DNA of 64,000 bases from positions 9,757,579 to 9,821,578 of the forward strand of contig NC_087065.1 in NCBI RefSeq assembly GCF_963678635.1, written 5' to 3'. A program made the position numbers and the translations under genes. Shown here piece after piece: positions 42,049-55,558 of this stretch. This DNA comes from Symsagittifera roscoffensis (lineage: Eukaryota; Xenacoelomorpha; Acoela; Convolutidae). A model generated the notes under the pieces. It was not told the origin of the DNA and did not search any database. It saw only the letters and a program-made list of their open reading frames with translations. Position 1 is the first letter of the stretch; each line of letters begins with the position of its first letter.

Positions 42049-45000
42049 ATGGTTATTCTGGCGAACAACTTGAACAATAACCGGAAATTAGTCTCCTTTC
42101 ACGGCAACGCCAACGCCAACAACAACTGCTTGAAAAGGAATCCTTCTTTTCTGATTGACAACGAGGTCCACAGTACACTCAGCTACGGTGGAGTTTCTTC
42201 TCCGGTAGCTGGGAAATCCTCGTTTCAAGTGCAGCACGACCGACTGAAGAGACCTCAAAGTGCTGTTCCGACGGGTAGAAAAAGCAGGTCCAGCTTCCAG
42301 GTAGAAATTTTGTCTTCCGATCAGACTACTGAAATTACCATAAGATTTGAAACAAATTTAAAAAAAACTCTATCACTTTTAAGTTGGTTTAGGTTTGTGG
42401 CTATTTATCAATCGATGGCGTGCTTAAAACTTTTTGTTGAATCCATGATGGCATGGGGTTGTTAGAAGTTTTCAGCTATAATTTTGAGGCACTTATCATA
42501 GTAGTAAACCGTTCACTTCGTGATCGATAGATCGTGTAATCGATCCCCTGCCAAGGCAATGATAGTGTGTGAGGACGAGCTCTCACTTGACCTCTAGCTT
42601 CAGGTCTATCACCGTCTGACCGACTGCGGCTGCAATAGTGGTACCATGTGAAAATTCTTGAAGCAAAAAAAAACGACTTTGAGGCGCTAAAAAAGAGCCA
42701 CGCTCAACAAAAGAACTTCTGAAGAAGTCTGAAATGTAGGGAAATAAGAGAAATGGACTATGCTTAGATAGGCTGCAAGGCCTTTCATAGATCCTCCTTG
42801 AATCGCAGAAACGTTAAATAAAATAATAATTTTGAAAGTTCCGTTTAAACCAATGTAACGTTTTTGGTTGCTGCTCCATACCCCCACCCTTTGGTCAAAA
42901 CTTTTAGAAAAACGTATCAAAAGTTGATATACAAAAGTTATTAGCAAAAGTATACTACCCTTTCTTGCAGCCAAAATTTTTGCTTAACTACGTCAATGGT
43001 ATTAACCACCTTCATGGTAATAACAGTAATAAGCATTATATACATTACTTCTGAATCCTGTTTGCTCAGCTAAGTTTTCATTCCAGGATGATCAAGTATG
43101 TCTGGCGTGTTTTCACCGGGGCGACAAGAACGAGAACGCGAGCTGTGCTCGGGAGAGATCGGCGCACAACAAAGCGATGGATCGAACTCTAGAACAGTAC
43201 AACCTGTTCAGAAACAAAGTGTCAGAACAGCAGGTTAGCTGTTGGATTCGGAAAAGATCTTTAAGAGAACGTTTGATGGCTATTTGAAATTACAATTCAA
43301 AAAAGCGCACAGACAATTCAGCCAATTTGAAACTCAGACAATTCAGCCAAAAAGATACATACAATTCGCAACGCGTTAGCGCGACTGCTGCGGTCACTTT
43401 TACTGGCTGAATTGTCTGCATTCTTTTGACTGAATTGTCTGAATTTCAAATCGGCTGAATTTTCTTTGGCCGAATTGTCTGGACGCGTTCAAAAACAATA
43501 TTAACTCGAGGTTGAAATGGTTTTTCAGCACTTGAATACCTATCACAATTTGCGCGTTTTTTCTCAAAGGTTTCTTTCTGCATTAACGGTTATTTTCAAT
43601 ATGACTTTTGTAACGATGATTCCAAATTGTCGTAGCACTTAAATTTGCGTGCAAAAAGACGCCGCTTCTCATTTCTTTTAAAAGTCTTACAGCCATTTGA
43701 ATCCACCAAAAAATAATTCAAGATTGGAATTAAGTGTTTTTCAAGTTCCTATCGCATCAACTTAAAAAAAAGTGTTGGCGAAAGTCATGAGCTTAAAAAA
43801 ATTTTTTGCACGAGTACAGATAGTACAAAACATATATATATTTTTGAGAACTTGAGCCCGCATTAACTGGTGTCTTCAACGTGATTTGTGAAAAAGGCAG
43901 TACTGAAACTCCCTCGGTTAAATATCAAAATTGCGTCTAAGAAGACGCGTCTAATTTCTCGTATAATTACAACTCATGGTTTTCAGCAAGATGATAGAGA
44001 CGCACATAGACGCAAGATGGAGATTCTGAATGCTAATTTTAACAGAGGAGTGGCTCAAGCGCAGAAGCAGATCCAGGCACAGAAACCACCATACCAGGCA
44101 TGTTCTTCTTTTCTTCTTCAATTTCCTTTGATCCGTTCCGACAAAATTTTAACATGTTTTAAGACTTGTCTCTGGAATCCAGGAACATACAGTGCACAGT
44201 TTGACCTCGTAATGTGATACCGTAGTTTATAAACTTTTACATCTAAATTTAAGGTTAAAATTTCAAATTTGTAAACGTAAATGATTTTAGATGTTGATTT
44301 ATTACGATAGTCTGTCTTGTCATAAGAGTGTATATTTTTTCGCTATTTGGTTGACCGAGAAGATTTCAACCAGAGCCAAATTCTTATAATTCTGAAATTT
44401 GGAGCGAAGTTTATTTTGCTCAAGACCAACAACTCGACTCGAGACGGAGAGGTATATTTCCCGAGTTCCGATTTTTTTCTTGTTCAGCCGAATAAATGGT
44501 TCGAATATTCCTGAAATGATTTATTAACGAATTAGTGCTATAATTCTAGATTTCAGCACCAAAAAAGTATTCAAAATTATGTCTTATTTTGGATTTTTTT
44601 TTCTCAAAATTCTTATCATAAAATTGCTTTATCTCTGCTTTTTTACACTATTGTAATAACTTAATTTTCAAAAAAATATACTTTATTACTTAAATGTGCA
44701 TTTTCGGGCAAGTGTGCATCAAAATTTAAGTGTTTTCTGAACTTAAAATTCTAGAAGAAACTGTTTTAATTTAGTGTCATTCGAATTTTATGTTCTGTGT
44801 GTTTGCAGAAGATGTTTCTGCTGCAGCAGAGGCCCCACACAGCCCAAGTGTACAGAGGGGTGAGGGAGCAATACAGGAGTGATCTGAGACGACAGATGAG
44901 CGGGGAGAGGAGACGGCGGGAGGGGGAGAGTGAACAGCAGTTCAGACTAGACGCCACTCAACAACAACAACTCAGACGACAGTGGGTGTCATTTTTGAGA

Positions 45001-45916
45001 CACATTTAACAAAAAATGAGATACACTTCTGTAAAAAATTGCAGAGAAAAAATTGCCCAATATTAATTCTGGCGAAATTTTAAGCAACTTTTGTTCTCTT
45101 CATTTTTTGTCTAATCTTAACCCAATTTGGGAAAATTGCGTTTGAAAATTCGAGTTTTGTATATTTTGTCCGGTTAACTTAAATCAGCACTGTATGTCAG
45201 GTCAGAATTAGCTTGCCAGTAATTATCCGAAAACTGATGATTGAAGTTGTTTGGTTCCTGGTTATTGAAACTTCTTACTCTTTCTGTAAAAATTGCAAAC
45301 ACAAAATTCAAACAGTCTTCGAGGCCACGAGTTCTGATATTGTGTGGATTAGAACAACTTTTTCTAAATTTTTTTTTAATAGAAGATTTTGTTCTACTTC
45401 CACAGTAATCAAAAATTGTACAAAAAATTTTATCATACCGCAGCAAATGGAGACATGGACGCAGACATGGTAGTTTCAAAATCAGGCAATAGACAAGAAA
45501 ACAGTCAGAAGTCTGCTAGTGATTGGTCCACTTTTTCGGATTTTCAAAAAAAAACTTTTCCGAAGAAATCTTTAGCTTTTTTTAAAGCAAAACACCTCTC
45601 TGCCTCGACAAAAACTTTTATGCGGATATATAATTTTTTTATGATGCGCTTAGTTTAATTGACTTTGATTATTCTACTAAATTCATGTTTCTTCTTTTTG
45701 AATTCGATTTTTTCGTATTTTCATTCAACTAAGAGATTCGATGTTATTAAAAAATTTCAAGCAGGTTTTACTGTGCATCTTGTCTACAGGTATGCTGTAA
45801 ATCTTGCTTTTCTTGTCATTTGTCTCACTCAGTCACTTGCTAAATTAATCTGTAATTAATTTTAATTGGCAACTTGACACATCGGTAATGAGAGAATTGT
45901 TTTTATTCATCTGGTT

Positions 45917-46002
<86 letters not shown>

Positions 46003-49000
46003 CTTCTACTTCTTCTTCTTCTTCTTCTTCTTCTTTTTCATCTTCTTCTTCTTCTTCTTCTTCTTCTGTTACTTCAGCCGCTTCTTCTGTTTTTGCGCAT
46101 TGACAACAATACTTTAGCGCTCATTTATTGAATTTAAGAAATAGAGTCGTCAATTAGACAGTTTTTCAATCACCAAAACAGGGTTTTTATCAACTATCTT
46201 TCGATATTGGGTTATTCGATATTCTTTGTGTAAATTTTGTTATAAGCATTCTGCAAACTATCTTCAATTTTATTTATGTATTTATTTAGTTTTTTTCCAC
46301 GCAAAAATAGATACCATAAATAATCATCGGAATGGGTCGAGTGATATACCATATTAAATCTTTTTCAGATTCAAAAATTTTCCTCAGTGTGGAGAAAAAC
46401 CTGTTTGAATATTTCGATTTTTGTCTATTTTCGAGCTAGTACAGCGAGCGATCATGCTCATTTTAGTCCGTTATAATGGCTTATTTATGCTTTATTTTAG
46501 TTGTACTCGAATAAATCATGTTTTTGAGGTTCTATTAACGCAATTTTGAAAAAAACTCTAAAAAAAATTGAATAAAAAAGTTGTATTTTTTTAATAATTG
46601 TTTTTGTGTTTTTCCTGTCATTTTTCTTTTAAAAGTTTTGTATAGTGTGCCTGTTTTACTATGCCTATCGAATATGCTTAAGTTGTATTTTTTTTGTCCA
46701 GAGCTTTCTATATCACCACGCAGAAAAAACGACACTTGTTTGAGCGAGAAGAAGTACATTTTCTAAGACGTTTTCTAAGACTATGGTCAGAACATTCTGT
46801 GACAATTGCACAGTATCCGCCTATCTTTGTTGAGAAAATTGATTTTGGTGCGTTTTTATTTGTCCAAAAAATGAGTAAGTCTGCAAGTTTTTCAATTAAG
46901 ATATGCTTCTACTGAAAAAACGGGAAGAGCAGTGAATAAATTCGTCACATGGACCATTTCTCATTATCTACAAATGAAAAAACTCTTGAAAATGAAGTTC
47001 TCATGAAAAAAAATCATGATCTAAAATCATTGGATAACACGATATGATTGTGGGCAATAAAACTCCTTTAATACTTTAATTCAAACCCTGGGTAATGGTC
47101 TTGAGAAAGGGGTAATTTTTATGGTCTTATGGTCTCAACTGTAATAAAAACCAAATTATTTTTTATTTTTTTTTCCAAAATTTGACACACACTGTTTCAA
47201 ACAGCATCATTAATATACGTGTTCTTTGATACGTTGCAAAAGACTTCAGAGTTCGTTGGAATAATTTATTTCTTAGTGTTTTGCTAATCAAAATACTGCG
47301 ACTTAGAGTGCCTCTGATTCAGGTTGTCTGCTCAGAGAAGGAATCAAAACTCAAATGACATCGAGAAAAAGCAGAAAATGAAAGAGAGTTTAGACTACCA
47401 GGTAAGAAGACACAACCGATAAGCTGACGTCCACTGTTTTGTCCGAATGAACATAGCTTATTTCCGCCCCCCATTTTCGAGAACAACTGGTCTCATCGAG
47501 TTCGTTTTTCAAGCTATGAGTGAACTGAAGGGTATAATTATATACTTTGGAGCCTCTTTCAAAACAACCGTGGAATACAGAAAAAGTTCACAAATTTTGC
47601 AAAAAGTACATCTACTTTTTTGTTGCATTCTATGCCAATACAAAGCAACCTATTTTTGTTTGGCTTTGAATAAGCACATATAATAAAATAATGAGCACAT
47701 TGAATAAAAGAAATAGATTTGAAAACTCAGAATCTGTTCTCATAAACCTCATCTACAAAACCTCATAAGCCAATTTTTGTCCAAGAAACCCTGCAATTTT
47801 TTTTCATGCAAACGTACAAATCTTTGAGGCAAAATCTAACAGATTGTTTTCTAAAGTGACTGTTTTTCTGTTAATGCTTTGAAAATTCTAAAATAATTTT
47901 TTCTAATTCAAAGAAATTTTACTTTTTTTTCATTTGTCCACGAGGGACAGGACCAACATACGAGCTGTACAGCTCATCACGGCGAACCGCTGTTGTGCCC
48001 CTGCTTAAGAACTACATGCAATTTTTTGAATTCAGGTGCTGACTAAAATTCCGCAGCTGCCTCTTGCGCCAGACAGACCAGCTGCCATCTTCTGTCCGGA
48101 GGAGGAGTCGGAGACCAGCAAGCGACAGAAGGCGAAGAAGCTGGCAGAGGAGCAGTTGGATTTGGCCATTATGAAGAGACAGAATGAGTTGATCGACGAA
48201 CTCATGAGCGAATATGAGCAGCAGAACATGCTCAACAGAAACAAAACACAGTGAGTTCGTTTTTTAAGAAAGAAAGAGCGTCCATAGTTTCATGAGTCAA
48301 TATTGAGGCCAAAATTCATTTAATTCATTTTTTGTTTGTTTTTCAATTTCTGAGTTCAACAATGCGGGACGTTGAAATAAAATACCAACATCAACGAAAT
48401 TTGCAAGTATTTTTTAAAATGATATCACCATTGCGATGATTTTTAAAGAGCTACATCGAATATTGCTCTTGGAGGTATCTACTTTTAAGCAGATGACAAG
48501 CTATATTATCACAACTCCCCCAAATTATTCGAATATTTTCAGGAAATAACAAACAATAATTTTATTCCAATATTTGGGGTCTTAATTAATTATTAGAGCC
48601 CCTTTTGAGGTCATACCAAAAATATATTTTTGATCTGTCCTTATGTTCGGTAATTGTCAGTACTTTCGGGCTCAAATTTTTGGGACAAGTTTCGGGGTCA
48701 AATTTCTGGGACAAGTTTCGGGGTCATACCAAAAATAGGCTTTTTTCGCGTTTTATTGTTTTTACTTTCGAATAGTCTGATCAAAAAATGTTTTGCTCCG
48801 ATTTTTCCCAGAAAAAGGGGACTGTATTTGAATCTGTTATTTGCCTAGATTGCGTGAGGAGCACGCGGCTAAGCAGTTACAACGCCAGAAAGTGCAGCAA
48901 CATCTGGACATTGAGTGGCAGCAACAGATGATGATCAAGCAGGCCAGAGACAAGGCAGAGACACTTCACCTACTTAGACCAGGTACACACTCATCGGAAT

Positions 49001-49698
49001 TGAAACCCGTTTTTGGTAAGAAAGCCAACCTTGCCCGGATATGTTTGAAATATGTTCGAGTCCAATTTTAAAAACGGTTCGAGTGAGTTTTTATAGTTTT
49101 TTCTTCTTTTATAATTGATGCAAAAATGTTGGCATTGTGCTTTTCGTCAAACGGAATTGAACGAAGCTATTTATTATAAAACTGCTAACTTTTATATCGA
49201 AAATTAATTTGTGCAACCATCTGAATATCAGGAAAGCCGCGTTTTTGACCAATAACGATGCTCAAAATCACCGTTTCTTGGAACTTTGTCTTAAGTTCCA
49301 GAAACTTGATGATGGTCCAAATCTTTAGAACTTAATAGTGGTCCAAATCCAAATTTCAATCAATCATTTTTGGGCGATTGTAAAATGTTCTCAAAAAATT
49401 TGTTGCAATTGAATATTTGTCAATGCGGGCATGAAATTGGGTGACATATCATCAATGAAAAATTGTTTCACAGATTTCAGTTGGAGTTTTGCGCTTTCTA
49501 TTTTGATTAAAACATTAGAAAACTGAGAATGATAAAAAAAACTATCACTCATGTTTTGCAGGTGGTTCGTGTTTGATGGATCAGTGTGCCCATTATCCGA
49601 AGTGTAGTAAGTGTTTTAAGAGGATCAACAACAGAGGCAAGAGTAACATCCTCAAGGACACCTCTGCGTACACGTCTGGAACCAGATTCATGATATGA
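42049..49698 (+). CDS. CCDC81: CCDC81-like coiled-coil protein, eight exons
   Basis: Exons are 42049-42300, 43087-43233, 43987-44097, 44809-44981, 47338-47401, 48036-48250, 48849-48982 and 49562-49698. They join in phase to 410 codons with GT-AG introns, except intron 3, which starts with GC. The product has a Ser/Asn-rich start, a Cys pair segment (VCLACFHRGDKNENASC), long Arg/Gln/Glu coiled coils, LPLAPDRPAAIF, and a Cys-rich end (LMDQCAHYPKCSKCF) closing in SAYTSGTRFMI. These parts and the ending fit CCDC81, a centriole/cilium-linked protein of vertebrates. The N-terminal HU-like domains of that family were not found, so 42049 may be an internal exon starting after the AG at 42048 instead of the true start. 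The exon 4/5 border could also be 44985/47336. Confidence 0.72.
43305..43487. mobile_element. MITE-like inverted-repeat element in CCDC81-like intron 2
   Basis: The left end GCGCACAGACAATTCAGCC and right end GGCCGAATTGTCTGGACGC are inverted repeats of 19 bp with three mismatches. The core motif GGCTGAATTGTCTG recurs inside, twice on the left arm and about four times on the right in inverse orientation. No coding capacity. Confidence 0.6.
45917..46072. repeat. Compound microsatellite (TTG)n-(TTC)n in intron 4
   Basis: Uninterrupted TTG triplets from 45917 to about 46000, a short mixed zone, then TTC triplets to about 46070. Confidence 0.97.
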
Positions 49699-51040
49699 CA
49701 ACACGTTATGACAACAAACCCGACCGAAGAAAATAACATATTGAGCTGCACGGATTTTAAATGATAATTATTGAAATATTGAATACTGAATAAGAAAATA
49801 TCTGTTGCCCTTATTTTTTTTCAATGAACAATCTATCTATTCAATTATCCAGCATAAAATTTGAGTATGGAAAAAACAAGTGGCAAGTTTGTCTCAAAAT
49901 GTGCTTTGGATTAGCATTAAGTGCCCTCAACACTCCAACTTAGCGAAACTTCTAGCATCAGTGCGAGGTATTGAAATTTCAACCTGCCCTTTGAGTATTT
50001 CAATGTTTTTGCTAAAATATACAAAATTCTGATTTAATGGTTTTCACATAATAAGAAAAAAGTCCTGAAGATTTATCGAGGCGTCTGAAAAAAAAACAGT
50101 TTTCCCAGCTCAAATCAGCTTTCCAGTTTGAAACAACTTTTCGATTATCTTCTATGTTGAAAATTAAGTAATTTCGTTAGTTCCTTTCCAATTTAATCAA
50201 AGTGGATTTGGGTTAACGCCTGAAAAAGGGGATTCTTTTCCAGCTCAATATCTGCGTATGTTTAATGATTTTGTGCTTCATTGGATGTTTTTGGACTGGA
50301 TATTTGTTCCTTTATTACAAAGGGTGTTGTTACAAAGGGTGTTGTTCCAAAAAACTTCCCATGGAGCTGAACGAAAGCAACGGAAACTCATTAGGAGTTG
50401 ACCTTGGATCTTGATTGCCGCAATAAACTTAACTCATTGTTGAGGTTTGTGAAATAACACTTCAAAACAGAGCATCTGTGAGAACTTTCAGGCAGTAAGC
50501 GATTCGTTTATTGGTAACCAACCAAGTAAAAGAAGATGATCTGATTACTGAAAGTTTACAAATAGGTTTGAAATAGGTTTGCTTCCTGCTTGAAACGACC
50601 AAAAGAAGCTAAATCAAAGATCAAGATGAGCTGAAACTTGTTGACTTAGAGGGTGAATTTACAACTATATCCGCAAAAGTTTTTTCTTATTGCTATTTTG
50701 GTGGTTTTGTCAGGTTTCAGGTTAGGATCGTAAATTTTAACATCTGATTTTGAACAGACACGTCTGAGAACTGTCTTTAAATAACTTAGAAGCAGAAACC
50801 TTGTTTCATCTTGGAGAAACAAAGATTCTTTTTGAAGAGTCTTTGGATCCTTCTCAATTCATTGTTCGAAACTAACTGACCAATGTTGAAATTGATGACC
50901 GCTACTTCCTGTTTTCGCCTTAAGTGATAAACTTATAATTACTCATCATTAGTTAATTGTGTCCATTAAGTTAACTGACCTCATAACTTGCCATTTTCAA
51001 ATCAGTCACTTGATTAAGAGGTCGCTCAAAATTTTTCAAA
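49699..51040. other. Intergenic DNA between CCDC81-like and zinc-finger genes
   Basis: AT-rich, no ORF of interest. A short duplicated GGGTGTTGTT segment lies near 50322-50346. The zinc-finger promoter is probably in the last part, but no motif stands out. Confidence 0.5.
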
Positions 51041-54000
51041 ATGTCTCAAAACAAGCCACAGTTTTCTAAAATTGATCAAATTTTTCCATCTAGTTTTTTG
51101 ATTCCTAATCTTACCAACTCATTAGCCAATAATGAGCTGCAAAAATCTATGCTATTTGCTTCGAATCTAATACAAAACTGTTTGGCCACAAACTTGAACG
51201 CTGAAAATCAGAGGTCATTTTTTGAAAATTATCTGCAAATCTTAAGAGCTCATTCGACTCTTCAATCCTTTCCATTGGCTAATTTGGCACACTTGCGGCC
51301 AATTCCAAGTTTGACCGAATCTCCGCTGGCTCAGATTTTGAAGTCTGGACTGTTGCCGTTTGAAGCTACTAATGGACAAGATGCTGGCTCATTTGGAGAT
51401 ATAAAGTACGTTGCAATCCTTGAAAATAAGGAGTTATATTCGTTGCAGAACTGTACAAATGGTTTTTTAAACCTGAAATATTTTTTTAGAATTTACTGAC
51501 TAGTGCGTTATTACGACGAGAAAATAGGACTTCAAATTTTGAGTAAAAGATGTTTATTCCCAAATCACAGCAAAACTCGCAGAAGTTTTCCCGAACGAAC
51601 CACAGCAAAACACCAATAATTTTACAATCACCGTAAATCAATTCCAAAGCCAGACCATTGTCAAACCCAGATATAATTGGCACTGTTTACTTGTAGATAG
51701 AACATACAAAATAGGCATTCAAAATTACATTTTCCCGATCTGTTTTAGACTACCTGTGCTGCAGCATATGGAACTTCAGAACACCTGGTCCGAAAGTGTT
51801 GACAAACTAATCAAACAACTAACTGGCTCAAATGAAGATGAGAAAGATGGCACGCTCGAACCAATCGAGAAAACTGGAAAAGAAACTCTCATCGCTCAAT
51901 CTGCTTTTCATGAAGGTAAATGTTTTTCTGACAAGTGATAATTTGCATATTGAGGATATCGTTTTTTTTTGCCGGCCAGTTTGAGCATTTTGTTGAAAAA
52001 TGAAGCAAAGAAATTTTCCCTCTACTTTAGTATAATTTTTTTTAAAATTTTTGTACCCGCATTGCAAATGATTGGCGCATGGTGGAAAAACAGAAAAAAA
52101 ATCATGTTTTGGTTGTTTTGATTGACTTGTATTATTCAAGAATTTGGCACCGGACTGCAGAAACGAACACAAACTGAAAATCTGAAGATTACAAAACCAC
52201 CTCTCTTTCAATCGTCAAGTGATGATCGACAGCAGAAAGTTCTAGAACATTCTGGAAATGATTGCGTGACGTTCCTTTGTCGTGTGTGCAAGGAAGGCTT
52301 TCAGGATGAAGAGAGTCTAGCAAGACATCAGATGATGCATGAAGAGCTGAAGCCCTTTTCATGTGAAATATGCGGCAAAAGGTACACTGTCTACACGATG
52401 ATCACATGAAAAGCAGATAACCTCAGGCAACACATTGAGTTTTTTCGAAAAATTAACTCAACCTATGGTATTAGGGTAAATTTCCGGCCAAAATAAATCG
52501 ACTTTTTGTTAACAAAGAAGACAAACAGAAGCTCTTCGCACAAAGAAACTCAAAATAAAATTGATAATCTCTCTCATGGCACTGGGTTGAAAAGAGAAAA
52601 ATAAAATCAAAAATGAAACTTTGATGAAAGATTAAAAAAACATTGAGCTTCAGGTGTTTGCTGATTTATACGCTCTATATCATGCTTAAGTCAAAGCTTA
52701 ATGAGTTTTCTAGTCTTACTGTAATTCAAACAAAATATTACATTTATATAACAGTAAAGGGTGACTTTTTTTTAGCTTGAACTAATTGTTTCGTGTGGTG
52801 TGTCTTATTAGGTTCACGCAACAGGGGACGGTGAGGCAGCACATGCAGATCCACCGGGGGCTGAGGAGGTACCAGTGCGACATCTGTGGTCGGAGATTCA
52901 ACCAGAGGGGACCCCTCAGGCAACACATGGTGTGCCACACAGGTAAAAGTTACTGCTCATGACTTCTCATGGTACTTCATTTTGATTACTCTCTGATGAA
53001 CTTGACTCTTCCTTGTACTTAATTTTGTTTACTCTCTGAAAAACTTGACTTCTCGTGATACTTAATTTTGTTTACTCTCTGATGAACTTGACTTCTCCAT
53101 TACGAGGCCAAACTCTGCACTGGATAGGCGCACAATTTTGTGTCTGTATGTTCCTGGATTCCAAAAACTAATCCTTAAACATGTTCCAAAATGTAAGTGG
53201 ATTCCGCTAAAAAAACTTCTGTGGATTCCGCGTACATGTGAATGTAACGCAATTTTTGTCGGCACATTTGTTGTGTCGCGGATTCCGCAACAAGCGGATA
53301 TAGCTAGTTGTTTCGGATTCCGCAACTGTAAGTGAATTCCGCAAAATTTAAACGGAATCCGCAAGTGGATTCCAAATTTTGTTCAACATTGAACTTGCAT
53401 ATGAACAATTAAAAACTAGAGCTGGAATTCTTATCTCTAGTAATGCGGAATTTAAAAGCAAGGACTTAAACATTGCCAGCGGAATCCACGAACAAGTCTT
53501 AAAACATTGGTTACCTAAATCGGTGGATCTCATCTTTTAGTATTTTGGAAACAAAACACCGAATAATTTCAATAATTGGAGTCATTGAGTTGAGAGTGTA
53601 TAGAAATACAACACACAGCACGTCACCAAATTAAGTCAGTATTTGGGGTTGCGCCATCCCCAAATACTGATTTTGGAAGCATAACGCCGAATAAATTCAG
53701 TAATTGTAGTCATTGGGTTGAGTGTGTATGGAAAGAAAACACAAAGCCACGCAGCATATCGCCAAATTAGGTCGGTATTTGGGATTCTATCGATCCCAAA
53801 TACTGGTCAGTATTTGGGATTGATGGAATCCCAAAAACTGGAATAATATGGAATAAATATGGAATAAATTCATTATTTGGAGTCATAAGGTTGAGAGGGA
53901 TTAGAAACCCAACGTCATAGCAAAACGTCGAATTAGTTCAGTATTTGGGGTTTCATCGATCCCAAAAACTGGTCAGTAGTTGGGATTCCAATAATCCCAA

Positions 54001-55558
54001 ACACTGATCTAGTAAATTCCTATTCTAGTGAAATCAAATCATGTAATTAAAAGATATAATTTTAAATGCTACTAAATTATACATATTTGTAAATGGAATC
54101 CGCAAACAAAATGCGGATTCCACTTACAATTAGCGGGTTCCATTTACACTTTGTGGATTCCGCTTAGGGTTGCGCATTCCGCAACAGCTCAATTTAACTA
54201 TACACATGTCTTTTTGTTTGTTTGTGAACTCCACAAACTGTTCTGGATTCCGCAAATACGGTTGCGGATTCCGCAAATTCGTCTATTTTTGAAGCGATTT
54301 TGAGCGCAACAGTGTTTTGACTATTTGTTTGTGGAATCCAAGACAGCACAGAAGATCAAAGAAAAGTAGCAATGATGTGGATTCCGCAACAAAGCTGATT
54401 TTGGCATGATCTGGAATCGGCATACAATGCACAGAATGCACAATTATAGGGAGCTCACCAAAAATCGTTATCTCAAAATAATACAAATCGGGGTCCCTTT
54501 GGGTCGGCATGGGGTCGAATCCCTGAAAGGGGGGGGGCGTTTGCTACTGTTTGTGACATAGACTTTGTAAGTTTCCCTTACAAAAAGGTAAACAAATTTG
54601 CTTGCAGTTTGCCCACATTTTTTTACTTTTAATCTAACACTGAATCTAATTATTTTAAAATAATAAAGGAAGAAGAGCCACAATAATTACCATTGCTACT
54701 CTTTCATCAGACATAAGAAAACTTTTGAGGTGTGATCAATTTTCTTTGGTGATTTAGTTGTGAACTTTGTTTCATATACCCCTTTTTCAAAAGCCGAAAA
54801 ATCGAATACGGAAATTTTCTTGACCGGTCAATGTCCTTTAAGCTGTCAGATTTTTGACTTCTAAATAAGATTGCCAATAAGTCTTTCATTCGGTTCTTCT
54901 TCATGAAATATTCAAAAGGAAATGTCGCCGTGAATTTTGAACGCAGCCGTGACTTTTCGAGGTTTCCAATTTGTGGAACACTTTTCAAATGTTATTCAGT
55001 TTTCTCAATTCCAAAAACTCACGTTGTTTTCTACAGGAAAAACAAAAACTACAGAGCCGGTGCAATTGGTGAGTCAAATTTTTATCAACTTCTCTGAAAA
55101 AAAGATGCCCTTTTTTAAAGCTTTTGAAACATGACAATGCCGCTAGAAATTGTCATGTTTCAGAAGCTTTAAAAAGGGAAACTATTTTTCATTAAAGTTG
55201 ATAAAATTTTTGTCTATAGCTCACAGTCTATGTACATTCTTAAGCGTCCTTTTTACAAAAGAAAATATCGCAATTTTCTTATTCGTTTTCAGGTCTGCGA
55301 CCATACCAATGTGATTCTTGTGACAAAGCATTCACACGGAAGGCTCACTTGGAAGCCCACGTGACCATCCACACCGGAGCACGTGACTTCTACTGTGAAC
55401 TGTGCCGAAAAGACTTTTCCCGTTTTTCTTCTCTCTGTTCGCACCAAAAACTGCACGGAAGTGAAAAAAGTTTCGGCTGCAAAAAGTGTGGGAAAAGTTT
55501 CCCCAATTCAAACCAACTGTGGAGTCACTTCAGAATTCACAGTGTCGAGAAAAATTAA
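51041..55558 (+). CDS. C2H2 zinc-finger protein, six fingers, five exons
   Basis: Exons 51041-51405, 51749-51915, 52141-52381, 52812-52942 and 55293-55558 join in phase through GT-AG introns to 389 codons. The ATG is preceded by A at -3. Residues 1-220 are non-conserved and polar. C2H2 fingers begin at Cys224 (CRVC...HQMMH), Cys252 (CEIC...HMQIH), Cys280 (CDIC...HMVCH), Cys308 (CDSC...HVTIH), Cys336 (CELC...HQKLH) and Cys364 (CKKC...HFRIH). TGEKP-type linkers are mostly degenerate (HTGARDFY is the closest). A nuclear DNA-binding regulator is likely; target and orthology are unknown. Two introns fall inside or at finger borders. Confidence 0.88.
53110..54400. repeat. Dispersed GGATTCCGC motif array in zinc-finger intron 4
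   Basis: More than a dozen copies of GGATTCCGC or its complement GCGGAATCC (some with one change) occur, concentrated at 53190-53380 and 54090-54390, irregularly spaced and in both orientations. The two clusters flank the hairpin series at 53637-54006. Confidence 0.85.
53637..54006. repeat. Series of five hairpin repeats
   Basis: CAGTATTTGGGGTT...ATCCCCAAATACTG hairpins lie at 53637-53669, 53774-53804, 53808-53840, 53939-53971 and 53974-54006. Each has an approximately 12-15-bp stem and a loop of a few bases. They are embedded in repeats with a shared intervening segment (GTCATTGRGTTGAGAG-like). Confidence 0.88.

Noticed and set aside
42687-42974. Minus-strand hydrophobic open frame of 95 codons
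   Set aside because: Lies in intron 1 of the CCDC81-like gene on the other strand and looks random.
45888-46117. Open frames giving poly-Cys or poly-Leu/Phe
   Set aside because: Pure microsatellite translation inside a CCDC81-like intron.
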